Of a stretch of DNA of 64,000 nucleotides, positions 33,990 through 45,815 are shown piece after piece. The notes beneath the pieces were generated by a model. That model had not been told where the DNA came from, made no database searches, and saw nothing but the letters and a program-made list of their open reading frames with translations. Within the stretch, counting starts at the first letter, position 1; every line of letters begins with the position of its first letter. The DNA is from Mactromeris polynyma (Eukaryota; Mollusca; Bivalvia; Venerida; Mactridae): NCBI GenBank assembly GCA_032209605.1, contig JASFXZ010000014.1:16635231-16699230 (forward strand), written 5' to 3'. The position numbers were made by a program, and so were the translations under genes.

Positions 33990-34600
33990 AATGGGATGTG
34001 TTGTGATGGTCATTTCTGTTTTGCTGAGCTGCAATGGTCTGTGTTGCGCTGAGCTCAGCTGCAATGGACTGTTTGTTGCTGGAAGGAGCTGCAGTTGACT
34101 GCATTTAGCTAGACTGTGTAACATTGGACTGTATTTGGCTAGATTGGGCCGCAATGGATTGTGTTGAGCTTTACTGAGCTGCAATAGCCTTCGTTGAGCT
34201 AGACTGGGCTAAAATGGACTACGTTGAGCTATACTGAGCTGCAATGGATTGTATTGTGCTGGACTGGATTGTAATGAGCTGCGTTTGTCTGGGTTGAGCA
34301 GCAATAGACTGTGTTTTGCCTTTGCCTTATTGAGCTGCAATGTATACCGAGATGCTTGCCAGGACTGTGTTGCGCTGATTAGCCGCAATGTATTCGGTTT
34401 GATGGTGTGTCCTGTACTGCGCTGGTGTGTCCTGTACTGCGCTGGGTTGTGCTGCAATGGGATGTTTTGTTGTGCTAGGCTGATCTGCAGCGGGGGTGTT
34501 CTGCTGTTCTGGACAGCGTTGATGAGCTGTTTTATCGTGAATGGTTTAGCTGGGCTGCAATATACTGCACTAAAATTGACTTTTCTGGACAATGCTGCAT
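33990..34600. repeat. Degenerate TG-rich minisatellite (about 34-bp step)
   Basis: A long run of diverged units built on 'gagctgcaatggactgtgtt' followed by 'gagctagactgg'. Units start at irregular intervals near 34 bp, with substitutions and indels. One exact 17-bp duplication (tggtgtgtcctgtactgcgc) appears near 34405-34440. Frames on both strands are artefacts. Confidence 0.7.
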
Positions 34601-35542
34601 GCGTGTTGCGTCTATCCCGTATAATATCATGCTTAGCCTTATGCGGTTTTAATAGTAACGGAAAAGTGACACATATATACTGGTTACGCATATACTGACA
34701 TACTACAAACATTTGGACGATGGCATTTATTTCGCGACAGATGTACTTTAAGCACTATGTTACATACTAAACGCTGACATTAAGTGGTCCAATTTGTAAT
34801 CTCAATGTTTATTATTACCGATGTACTGTTACATCGTAAAATTCTCTTGTTTTCCGTATTCTCGAACTTTTGTTTCCTGGTGATTATTGTTTCGGCTAAT
34901 TGTTTATGTTGAATTTTATTTCTTTCAACATTGTTAAATTCATTTAACTTTTATTTGCTAATATTTTTTCTTAAAATTTTGTCATTTCAGGTTTTATATG
35001 AAAAGCTTTGGTACCTCATTAAAAAGTAGGATAGTCAGTCATTGGGACAATGTAATTGTTCTTATTTATATTTGTATGGACCGTTTTGTCGTAAAAGTTC
35101 ATAAATTCCCATTAAAGTAGTTACACATTACTAGTATGTGATATCGTTCGACCGAGAAACGATTCAATTTCATATAAAACATCATAACATACTAGTATGT
35201 CTCTAAAACTTAAACAGAATGTTATTTATGTTTTACGCGGTCTAATTATTTGGAAAATAAAAAATGAAATATTTTAGAAATGGGTTATTTAAATTTAGTT
35301 GCATATTACTTCCAAAAGGTGTCCTCTCAGTATACTCGTACGCAAATTTACAGCTTAAGTGAAGCACATTATTTACATGCTTCCTTGTTATTAATTATAC
35401 CAGACTTTGAGAATTGATTGCTAGAAGCGTGTTTTAGAAACATGACCAGAAATAAGTTTCATTGTGTTTCTTTGGCATTAGTGTACTTAGTAATACATTT
35501 TGTAGATGTCATAATAATCATTTTGGTGTACAGGACAAGTCA

Positions 35543-36347
35543 TGCGGAAGCGCACGTTAGTACTGGCTGATGACCCATTCCTCAGCCGCTTGCGGTAGCG
35601 CACGTTAATGCTGGCTGATGACCCATTCCTCAGCCGCTTGCGGAAGCGCACGTTAATGCTGGCTGATGACCCATCCCTCAGCCGCTTGCGGAAGCGCACG
35701 TTAATGCTGGCTGATGACCCATTCCTCAGCCGCTTGCGGAAGCGCACGTTAATGCTGGCTGATGACCCATCCCTCAGCCGCTTGCGGAAGCGCACGTTAA
35801 TGCTGGCTGATGACCCATTCCTCAGCCGCTTGCGGAAGCGCACGTTAATGCTGGCTGATGACCCATCCCTCAGCCGCTTGCGGAAGCGCACGTTAATGCT
35901 GGCTGATGACCCATCCCTCAGCCGCTTGCGGAAGCGCACGTTAATGCTGGCTGATGACCCATCCCTCAGCCGCTTGCGGAAGCGCACGTTAATGCTGGCT
36001 GATGACCCATCCCTCAGCCGCTTGCGGAAGCGCACGTTAATGCTGGCTGATGACCCATCCCTCAGCCGCTTGCGGTAGCGCACGTTAATGCTGGCTGATG
36101 ACCCATTCCTCAGCCGCTTGCGGAAGCGCACGTTAATGCTGGCTGATGACCCATCCCTCAGCCGCTTGCGGTAGCGCACGTTAATGCTGGCTGATGACCC
36201 ATCCCTCAGCCGCTTGCGGAAGCGCACGTTAATGCTGGCTGATGACCCATTCCTCAGCCGCTTGCGGAAGCGCACGTTAATGCTGGCTGATGACCCATCC
36301 CTCAGCCGCTTGCGGAAGCACAAATAAGTACTGGTTGATAACTAATG
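35543..36347. repeat. 48-bp minisatellite, about 16.8 copies
   Basis: Units start at 35543 and every 48 bp to 36311. Each has 'tgcggaagcgcacgttaatg', 'ctggctgatgacccat' and 'ctcagccgct'. Variants: cattcc or catccc; gcggaag or gcggtag in three units. The first seven units nearly alternate T and C at the cattcc/catccc site, hinting at a 96-bp higher order. CGCTT-GCGG-AAGCG lets each junction form a 5-bp hairpin. The edge units (35543 and 36311) diverge toward 'tactggttgataacta', resembling dispersed element D6. Because 48 is divisible by three, frames stay open on both strands (278 codons on -, 156 on +); I do not consider them genes. Confidence 0.95.
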
Positions 36348-36477
36348 CCAACAAAACAAATGATAATGCATGAAATATGTCAGATATCACCGTTTGTGTT
36401 AGTTCTCATGTAACTTAGTTTTAATTGAGAGGCGCATAAAACTCTCGATATCTACAGCTTGTGTATAGTGCCACCTG

Positions 36478-36640
36478 TCCGCAGCAACACTCTTCATGTG
36501 GCTCAATCCTTGGTTGTTGTCAAAAGGGCAGAAATGTTAAATTGACAGTAAATATTTTCTGCAAGAACAATGAATGATGTTGCTGTGGAGAGGATGTTGC
36601 TCAAGAGGGAGCCGCTTTGGAGGGGTTGCATTTTATGTAT
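36478..36640. mobile_element. MITE family 3, copy
   Basis: Has 'cgcagcaacactcttcat', 'gttgttgtcaaaagggcag', 'gatgttgctgtggagaggat' and 'ctttggaggggttgcatttt'. It lies 130 bp after the 48-bp satellite. Confidence 0.6.
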
Positions 36641-37659
36641 GTCTCAAAAAGACTCACTGAGTTGGCTTATACATTGTGTTTGTCAAGTATGTTGATAAAC
36701 GTCCGTCTTTGGGGAATTGCTACGAGGAGTGAGGGTGCGTAAGAGGGTATGTGCGAAACAAGTCTATCTGCTGCTTGTTTTTATACAGACAGACTAGTTT
36801 CGTAGTAGTTTTGGAAAACAGGTTTGATGTACAATTATTTGTTTTACATAACGCAAGAAAATTGTCATTTTAAGAAAATTTTAATATAATTATGCGGTCT
36901 TTATACGGAGATGGTCGCTAGCATTTATGACAGTATATTTGTGTACGTCTAATCTTATTTCATAATAACTTGATCTGGTTAACTTGCCTGCAAGTAATGT
37001 CGCCAGGGTGATAATCATTGTATTCAACCGCAAATTTCACAGAAACAAGTTTTCGCACCTGTGTTCAACAAACGTCTATGCGTGCTTTGTGATTCTGATA
37101 CCCTTCATTTGTGTTCCACTTTTCGGGTTCTGAAAGGTTAACAAGACATTTAATATCAAGTATATAAATCGCGTTTTAAGATGTTTCATCACAATGAATT
37201 AAAATTCACATTTCCTATAACGAAAACTCATAAATTATCAAAGGCGTACATCATTATATACCGTTTATTTTTTATTTCCTATTTAACCTTTTTGCGCAGA
37301 TCATATTTAGTGCAAAAGTCAATAACGAGCGAAAGAAACATTGTCGGTTAATAGGTCATTGAAAACACGGAGCATATCCGTTTTCTCTCGTACTTTTGTA
37401 TTTTGATATCATAAATATGTACATATGACCAATATTGCCAGAAACTTTTACGCACCATTGTTCCGACTGATTTGTGCTCGTTTAACATAGTTGTCGATTA
37501 GTCTTCACCTACGTCTGTACCATGAAAGACAATCTTCCACCGATCATATCAAGTTGGCACTTCGCTGCGTCCTTCAGTTTATCAATTGAACTATATCAGA
37601 TAGCTCGTCTTGTACATAATTGTTTTGATACATTTATAAACTAATGGTGAATTTCTTCA

Positions 37660-37800
37660 ATGCCTTGTACTGACTCGAACCCCCATTCTCCGTGCATAGT
37701 GAACTGGGTAATGACACAGACGCTGTGTTACTTCATACTGTGGTTACCGGTTGATGTGTTTAAAGGTCGCTGCATGGAATCTGGTCATTTTGACCATGGA
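37660..37800 (+). mobile_element. Possible SINE fragment (copy 4, diverged)
   Basis: A B-box-like 'gactcgaacccccattctcc' is followed about 85 bp later by 'taaaggtcgctgcatggaat', as in the copy at 22293 (aaaggtcactgcatgaactt). The middle differs. Confidence 0.4.
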
Positions 37801-38089
37801 GAAAGTCGCATTGTTGTTTAACTAATAACTATGTAGTGACCATGTCAGCCACACGAGTCTGCTTCATACGATATGGAGCTAGTTTTGTGCCCCACGTATA
37901 TGCCTCCACAAGCTCTGTCGAATTTGCATTTGTCTATGCACTATATGTATCATGTGTTGTGTTATAGTGTCTGTAACTTATGCCGTATTGGACTGTGAAA
38001 TGTTGCCTTTGTAATGCAAGTTTATGCTTAATTATGATTGGCTTACTTTTACTTGAACTTGATATGTCTAATTGAAAATGTGTTAGGTT

Positions 38090-40360
38090 GAGCGACACTC
38101 GTCTTGACATTGCTTTGGTATCTGTATTTGTATTCGACCTGTGCTTTACTGAGTCTACGTTGTCTATGACGAGGCATGACATTGCTTTGGTATCTATCAT
38201 TGTATTTGACCTGTGCTTTACTGAGTCTACACTGTCTATGACGAGGCATGACATTGCTTTGGTATCTATCATTGTATTCGACCTGTGCTTTACTGAGTCT
38301 ATGTTGTCTATGACGAGGCATGACATTGCTTTGGTATCTATCATTGTATTTGACCTGTGCTTTACTGAGTCTACACTGTCTATGACGAGGCATGACATTG
38401 CTTTGGTATCTATCATTGTATTCGACCTGTGCTTTACTGAGTCTACGTTGTCTATGACGAGGCATGACATTGCTTTGGTATCTATCATTGTATTCGACCT
38501 GTGCTTTACTGAGTCTACGTTGTCTATGACGAGGCATGACATTGCTTTGGTATCTATCATTGTATTCGACCTGTGCTTTACTGAGTCTACGTTGTCTATG
38601 ACGAGGCATGACATTGCTTTGGTATCTATCATTGTATTCGACCTGTGCTTTACTGAGTCTACGTTGTCTATGACGAGGCATGACATTGCTTTGGTATCTG
38701 TCGTTGTATTCGACCTGTGCTTTACTGAGTCTACGTTGTCTATGACGAGGCATGACATTGTTTTGGTATCTGTCATTGTATTTGACCTGTGCTTTACTGA
38801 GTCTACATTGTCTATGACGAGGGATGACATTGTGTTGGTATCTGTCATTGTATTTGACCTGTGCTTTACTGAGTCTACATTGTCTATGACGAGGCATGAC
38901 ATTGCTTTGGTATCTGTCATTGTATTCGACCTGTGCTTTACTGAATCTACATTGTCTATGACGAGGGATGACATTGTGTTGGTATCTGTCATTGTATTTG
39001 ACCTGTGCTTTACTGAGTCTACATTGTCTATGACGAGGCATGACATTGTTTTGGTATCTGTCATTGTATTCGACCTGTGCTTTACTGAATCTACATTGTC
39101 TATGACGAGGGATGACATTGTGTTGGTATCTGTCATTGTATTTGACCTGTGCTTTACTGAGTCTACATTGTCTATGACGAGGGATGACATTGTGTTGGTA
39201 TCTGTCATTGTATTCGACCTGTGCTTTACTGAGTCTACGTTGTCTATGACGAGGCATGACATTGTGTTGGTATCTGTCATTGTATTTGACCTGTGCTTTA
39301 CTGAGTCTACATTGTCTATGACGAGGCATGACATTGCTCTGGTATCTGTCATTGTATTTGACCTGTGCTTTACTGAGTCTACATTGTCTATGACGAGGCA
39401 TGACATTGCTCTGGTATCTGTCATTGTATTTGACCTGTGCTTTACTGAGTCTACATTGTCTATGACGAGGCATGACATTGCTCTGGTATCTGTCATTGTA
39501 TTTGACCTGTGCTTTACTGAGTCTACGTTGTCTATGACGAGGCATGACATTGTTTTGGTATCTGTCGTTGTATTCGACCTGTGCTTTACTGAGTCTACGT
39601 TGTCTATGACGAGGCATGACATTGCTTTGGTATCTGTCATTGTATTTGACCTGTGCTTTACTGAATCTACGTTGTCTATGACGAGGCATGACATTGTTTT
39701 GGTATCTGTCATTGTATTCGACCTGTGCTTTACTGAGTCTACGTTGTCTATGACGAGGGATGACATTGCTTTGGTATCTGTCATTGTATTCGACCTGTGC
39801 TTTACTGAGTCTACGTTGTCTATGACGAGGGATGACATTGCTTTGGTATCTGTCATTGTATTTGACCTGTGCTTTACTGAGTTTACGTTGTCTATGACGA
39901 GGCATGACATTGCTTTGGTATCTGTCATTGTATTCGACCTGTGCTTTACTGAGTTTACGTTGTCTATGACGAGGCATGACATTGCTTTGGTATCTGTCAT
40001 TGTATTCGACCTGTGCTTTACTGAGTTTACGTTGTCTATGACGAGGCATGACATTGCTTTGGTATCTGTCATTGTATTCGACCTGTGCTTTACTGAGTCT
40101 ACATTGTCTATGACGAGGCATGACATTGCTCTGGTATCTGTCATTGTATTTGACCTGTGCTTTACTGAGTCTACATTGTCTATGACGAGGCATGACATTG
40201 CTTTGGTATCTGTCATTGTATTCGACCTGTGCTTTACTGAGTCTACACTGTCTATGACGAGGCATGACATTGCTTTGGTATCTGTTATTGTATTCGACCT
40301 GTGCTTTACTGAGTCTATGTTGTCTACGACGAGGCATGACATTGCTTTGGTATATTCACT
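38090..40360. repeat. 72-bp minisatellite, about 31 copies
   Basis: Units repeat every 72 bp, anchored on 'gacattg' from 38106 to 40338. Each contains 'gacctgtgctttactgagtc' and 'tgtctatgacgaggcatgac'. The main variable sites are ttcgac/tttgac, tacgttg/tacattg (both CpG to TpG/CpA), gaggcatg/gagggatg, attgctttgg/attgttttgg/attgtgttgg, and tatcatt/tgtcatt. The first nine or so units carry 'tctatcatt', later ones 'tctgtcatt', so subtypes are clustered. Because 72 is divisible by three, one + frame (784 codons) and two - frames (802 and 762) stay open together. Changes are largely CpG transitions, as in neutral DNA, so I call no protein here. Confidence 0.95.
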
Positions 40361-40700
40361 GTTCTATATTGTACTTTGTTCACGCTATATTGTCCAAGAC
40401 TGTACTATGCCTCGTTTTTTAGTTGGGTCTATGTTTTACTGAGATGACCTGTGTTTCTGTTCTTTTTGGCCTGTTGTATGTTACATTATACCGTTCTCCG
40501 CTATGCTGTTAAGCTATGTTGGCTATGGATGGACTGTATTGTTAAATGTTACCCAGAGTTGTGTTGTGCCTGTGTTGTGCTGGGATGTTTTGGGCTTATA
40601 TGTTGTTTGGACTTGCTCTGTATTGCTGTAGTTAAGTTCTTTGCTTTTAAAGCGCATGTGAATACTGCTGTAAAGAGGACTTATATAGGAAAGTCGTAGA
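40361..40700. repeat. Degenerate T/G-rich flank of the 72-bp array
   Basis: Continues the T/G-rich, C-poor character of the array with loose repeats of 'ctgtgttgtgc', 'ctatgttggctatgg' and 'tgttttactgag', but no fixed period. Probably eroded older units; resembles the block at 33990-34600. Confidence 0.45.
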
Positions 40701-42257
40701 ATTATCAATTATCTTAATAAAAACATTACGGCACTTATGAACACCTCTCTTCGAATGGCATTCATTTTATGGTGTATGATAATAAATATTTACTGATTCT
40801 ACAAACAAAGAAACAAACTGTTGTATTGTATTTTTACGTAATCTGACACAAATACGTAAACATTTTTATAGGCGGACTCTCTTTGTTCACAAAAGTTGAT
40901 GTTGCCTTCGTAAAAGTGTGTGGCAATACAATAATTAGTTCACGGTAACAATTGGTGCGTTATTTAAAAAAATGTGGTTTTAATGCTCATATAAAGGTTG
41001 CTTGAGAGTGGTGTTGGCTTCTTAGAAATTGAGTGACTCTTTAATATGTTTTTTTTAAATTTCTACTGTTGTCATATGTAGTTTTGTGCTGTTGTTTTAA
41101 GAGAGCATTTGGTGCTGCTTAATTGTAATCAAACTATTAACGATGGATTTCAGAGAATAGCTGAACGTGTGTTGCAGTGTTAGTTTTACAAATATGTTAC
41201 TATAAATAGATTCTATCGGAAGATAATGGCGCGTAAATCTAAAAATAACTTTTATCGTTATCCTAACATAGCAATGACATGTTAAAGTATGTCGTGATGA
41301 ATGTTTTTGCTTGTTTGACATCCCTTTTACGTAAATGCTACATGTTTGCGTCTTTTAATCGTGGGATCGTGAGTTCGAAAACAAACATTGTGATATTACG
41401 TACAGAAATGTGGTTGCATAATCTACATTAATTACACATCCAAGTTCGACAAGGGCATTTTATGAAAGTCTCGGGTCACGGTAACCGGTAGTAGGTTGAG
41501 ATGATAATATATTTTAGATTCAAACATAACTGTGCTTTGTTATACTAAGTTATGCAGTTGTGTTGTATTGAAATGTATGCGTTTTGTGTGTGTGCCTGTC
41601 TGATATTCAGTATTAATCATTCACAATGAAATTACTGATAGCAAAATGGCCCTTTAGGCCTGTCTATATAGAGAATCATTTTTGCTGAGATGAGTTAGTG
41701 TCCCTTAGGTAAATTTGAGTATAATCTCAGTTCATGTACATTTTTCTGTGATAAATCGTGTTTTTGCTGTCAAAAGAAACAGATTATATTGTTGTTTGTT
41801 TCAAAACAAGATGTCCTTATTTGATGGTGACAGTTTTATCATTGTTAAAATGACAGCCATTTAAAAATATGCAAATGACAGTTTGTACCGCAATATCAGA
41901 GGGAAACCACATATGATTACAGTACAAACGTATGGTGCAACCTTCCCAGAGCTTCGACCTTATTCACAAACATTTTAAACTGAAACATAGATTTAAAATT
42001 TGCAGAAGGTTTAATTTTGTGTCCATTCCATCAATGAAATTGTGTCTCAATAATAGTTGTTCCCAATCTACACTTTTGCCAATTAGTATTAAGATCTATA
42101 TTGTAACAACAATGTATATAACATTTTAAAGTGTACGTCTGAATTTCTGTCTTAAAGTGATTGTAAATAATGTCCCAGATCCCAACCCTGTAACAAATTT
42201 CTGTGCCCCACCATTATCATATTTCCCTGTAGTAATCATATGTTATTTATATAACTT

Positions 42258-42335
42258 CTCTGAGCAACGAGCTCCATAATGCAGCCAAAATAGGGTCTTC
42301 CGAAGGGTGTTGCTCTGGAGAGGTTGTACGATATT
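42258..42335. mobile_element. MITE family 3, short copy
   Basis: 'ctctgagcaacgagctccat' and 'gggtgttgctctggagaggt' form the inverted ends, with 'gcagccaaaatagggtcttc' between. About 78 bp. Confidence 0.65.
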
Positions 42336-42730
42336 TCATAAATCATCCTGATGGGAGTATTTCAAATAATTCAACCCCATGTCATTTCTCATGACTTTAG
42401 ATGAACGTCTGTTTGTTTGCTTTCTACAGAAGAACAAAATTGCATTTAGTGAAAGTATATTTTCGATGAATAATTTAAAACCTGCACAAATAAAGTGTAA
42501 ACTAAAGTAGCGCTAGCTGTGAAACAGTCATTGCATAATATAGGTCTACAGCCACCCTGCATTTCTCATACAATTCTTTTTGCCACTAATAGGTCGAAAT
42601 AGCTTGGATCAATCGTAGTATTACATGTTTCTGCTAGTTCATTACTTTCTTCAACACGGATTGTACTCGGAGATCAAAACACTCCGGACGTTCGTCAATC
42701 TTTATTTCGATTCCTCACTTATGACAGAGC

Positions 42731-43066
42731 AATACTGTTTGGGTGACTAGAATTTCGACTGTTGGTTAGAGGTTGTCACTCCAGGGAGCTTAAATCGGTA
42801 GCAAAGTTTATCTACGGGAAATTCAGTCGGACCTCTTTTATTATACAACCAATCCGAATCCTCGGCCTCATCCGAAATAATTATCAGGTCCCGATGTATC
42901 TTCTTAGGTACGTCGAATTGAAGTGGGCTATTCGAAACCATGTATTATTCGGGCAAAAAAATCGGACCCGATCAATTCGAATGAACGAGGTCAAACTGTA
43001 TGATATTTTGGTTGCAGACAAGTAGTTACTCTTGAGAGGGTCAGTGTGGAGAGGTTGTATTGCACA
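42731..43066. mobile_element. MITE family 3 copy split by a family 1 insertion
   Basis: The left part (42731-42823) has 'gttggttagaggttgtcact' and 'ccagggagctt'; the right part (42999-43066) has 'actcttgagagggtcagtg' and 'gtggagaggttgtattgcac'. The family 1 element at 42824-42998 lies between them. Confidence 0.55.
42824..42998. mobile_element. MITE family 1, copy 4, nested
   Basis: Ends 'cagtcggacctcttttatta' and 'gaatgaacgaggtcaaactg'. Internal landmarks 'catccgaaataattatcagg' and 'gtacgtcgaattgaagtggg' match 15206-15383 in the same orientation. 175 bp, inserted in a family 3 element. Confidence 0.75.
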
Positions 43067-43929
43067 ATTATTGCATCGAAAATATGTTTTCATAAGGCAA
43101 GTCAATTTCTTTAAAGCGACTCGACATGTTTATGTAATTAATGTATGTAAATATACTTAACTATTTGCTGAGGAATGACAATCTTGCTGACATAACAATA
43201 GCATATTTTGCTGAATTTGACCTAATTCGTAATAAAGACCTTCAACTCCAATTTTGCTACGAAGAAACTAAGCTGTCACTGAAAAACGCTAGGCATAAAT
43301 AGTTCACATATGACACTTTCTGACATGAAAACTATGTATGAAAAAACGTTTCTGATGTTATGAAACCTAACATCATGTTCGTTGTTAAAACGATAAAATT
43401 TGTCAGAACCTGAAAAATCGACTTCTTTTGGTTAAAAACAAACAATGCAATATCAAACAAACAGAAGGTATTATTTTGAAATGAAATGCAATTTAGTTGG
43501 TTTTGAAAATACCATATCGTTGCCATCTGAGAAGAGAAATAAATGTCATTCCCCTTTAAAATCCCCAGTGTATACACGGATATCAGGATATCATTCCGCT
43601 ACAAGTGCGGTCACGTTTCTACTCTTGAAATACTTGCCTCGAAGATAAATTAATTTGACCTTGTAAGTAGAACAACTTGACTTGATCCGATACAATAAGT
43701 TCTCCATTTCTTCGCGGCGACTTTTCTACTACGACTCCCAGCTTTAATTAAGTATTACTGGAGATATTGCAATTTTCGTCCACAAAACAGCTGATTATGC
43801 ATCGATATTATACTGAAGTATTTGATTTAGCCGATATGATTCATGCATGAGTAGTTGCTTGGACGCGCCGGTAATCGGAAAAGAGATTTGACAATTCTCA
43901 AATCAGCTGTCTCTATTTCAATCGTACTT

Positions 43930-44460
43930 ATAGTTATTGGTGGTGTTGTTGTTTCTGCAATCGTTAGAGATGCTGTTGATGTTGATGCTTCGGTTGCTGC
44001 TGTTTGTAATTTTGTTCCTGCTGCTGTACTTGGTAGTGTTGTTACCGCTGGTAACGATAGAGCTTTGGTTGTTCCTGATGCTGCTGTTTTTGCTGCTACT
44101 GGTAATGTAACTGCTGCTTCGGATGCTGCTGCTACTGGTAATGTAACTGCTGCTGTTGTTGATGCTGCTGCTACTGGTAATATAACTGCTGCTGTTGTTG
44201 TTGCTGCTGCTACTGGTAATATAACTGCTGCTGTTGTTGTTGCTGCTGCTACTGGTAATATAACTGATGATGTTGTTGTTGCTGCTAGTAATGTTCCTGC
44301 TGCTGATGCTGCTGCTACTGGTAATGTTCCTGCTGCTGATGCTGCTGCTACTTTTAATGTTCCTGCTGCTTTTGTCGCTGCTGTTGGTAGTGCTGTTGTT
44401 GTTGTAAATGTTGCAGCTGGTATCTGTTTTGTTGTTTTCCTTTTTATTATCTTGTTGTTG
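43930..44460. repeat. GCT/GTT low-complexity tract with a 39-bp repeat core
   Basis: Between about 44090 and 44350, units of 39 bp contain 'gctgctactggtaatataac' then 'tgctgctgttgttgtt'. The flanks are irregular GTT/GCT codons. The + frame is an Ala/Val-rich 208-codon run and the - frame an Asn/Ser-rich one; both stem from the triplet composition. A low-complexity exon cannot be excluded, but no splice or start context supports one. Confidence 0.85.
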
Positions 44461-45118
44461 TTTTTCGAGAAATGTCATTAACGTATTCCGCTCAGTTAGC
44501 TCTAGACGAAGAGTGAAACTAAATTTCTTTCCTTAAATGCATAAGCCTTAATGTAATAAATGTTATTTCTAAACATTCCATTCGTAAAATATTTCGCTGT
44601 ATGTGTGCTTAAAATGATTTATTAAAAGTGCACATCACTTTAACAACAACAAAAAACAGAAGAAAATGACACAGCATCCCATTACCCGTGTATGAACCCT
44701 CTATAAACATACAGATAGAACCTGACTTATGAGCCCTGACCCTTTATTCAAAATATGTAATAAATAATAAAAGCTAATCATAAAAGTTATTAAATTTACT
44801 AACACGATTCGCAAGATTTCTTATATAAACATAAAGGAAAACTACACAAGTATTATTTTACGATAAAATAGGCATATAGCTGGTAATGTTACGCCCTCAG
44901 ATCGTAAAATAAAAGGTCATTAGTAAGTTCATCTAGCTAGACGGCTACATTATCTAATAAGCGGAAGACAACATAAGTGAACGATTTGAGACCGGGTTTG
45001 CACATGCATAATCTCCAGAAAACGGTAGTTAAATCATATTTACCATTCCGTCAATGATCAATCTATATAATAACGAAGTGAGTATTCATAAGTCCGTCGC
45101 GCAAAAATTACCAATTGA

Positions 45119-45126
45119 TGACGTCA
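45119..45126. promoter_or_regulatory. Isolated CRE palindrome
   Basis: TGACGTCA in single-copy-looking sequence, preceded by 'ccaatt' at 45111-45116. No TATA box at a suitable distance, so it is only a possible intronic CREB/ATF-type site. Confidence 0.25.
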
Positions 45127-45664
45127 CGAAAGTTTGTTTTGGAAAAGAACGATTCATTCTTCCTTCACTCGATAGCGTCGAACAATGCTTTCTTGTCATA
45201 TTTGTTGAATTAAGCTGCTAAATATTAGCCTATTTTCATCAGATCTAATATGTCATTGAACTTGATGATCTTCAAAGTTATCTTTCCTTAGGAAAGCAAA
45301 ATAATATCGGACCAAACCGATATGGCATACTTTCGAGTCAGCGGGGGGATGTAAAATGGAACAGATAGCGGACGCATCGCGTTTGTCGGTTAAGAGTAGA
45401 TCTAAATTGGCAATATTTGCGGTATTAGAATCGTGCTACGCGCTAGTGATTTAATTACAACGTATCCGAACTCTGAACTGTATTTATTTACACGCTTATA
45501 AACGGTAACATATTTATCATTTCTTAAATCACCGAGGCGTTAAAAGGACGCTGATTGTATGAATACATTAAGTACAAAAACGATTATATAAGTTCGATAG
45601 CTACGACAGCCATGTGTGTCATTTTTTACTTATAGATTCGACTCATACCGTTGTAAAGACATTG

Positions 45665-45815
45665 ACTATACTCGTACACTTGCTCCTTACGGCTGTGGGT
45701 TCGCATGCCATCCGGGATATATAATTTGCTAGGATGTCATCCAGCAGTTCTAACCACGTGACCACCAGGGATCTTCTTCTCCCATAATAACTGAAATAGT
45801 CACTTAATAACAATG
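45665..45815 (+). mobile_element. Bivalve-type SINE fragment (copy 3)
   Basis: 'cttacggctgtgggttcgca' (B-box-like), 'gctaggatgtcatccagcag', 'ttctaaccacgtgaccacca' and 'gggatcttcttc' follow the family order. The 'taggatgtcatcca' word also appears at 56768-56782, a further small remnant. Confidence 0.6.

Noticed and set aside
35487..36323. 278-codon Arg/Ser-rich repeat protein (RKRLRDGSSASINV type)
   Set aside because: Reading of the 48-bp satellite. Its end runs into non-repeat DNA with no exon signal.
37934..40442. Overlapping 802-, 762- and 784-codon frames
   Set aside because: They are three readings of one 72-bp satellite whose period is divisible by three; substitutions are mostly CpG transitions and no start or splice context supports any of them.
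42747..43105. Several 64-87-codon frames on both strands
   Set aside because: They fall within the palindromic MITE at 42824-42998 and its host element.
43855..44481. Ala/Val-rich 208-codon protein, and Asn/Ser-rich protein on the other strand
   Set aside because: Both stem from GCT/GTT triplet composition; no splice or start context.
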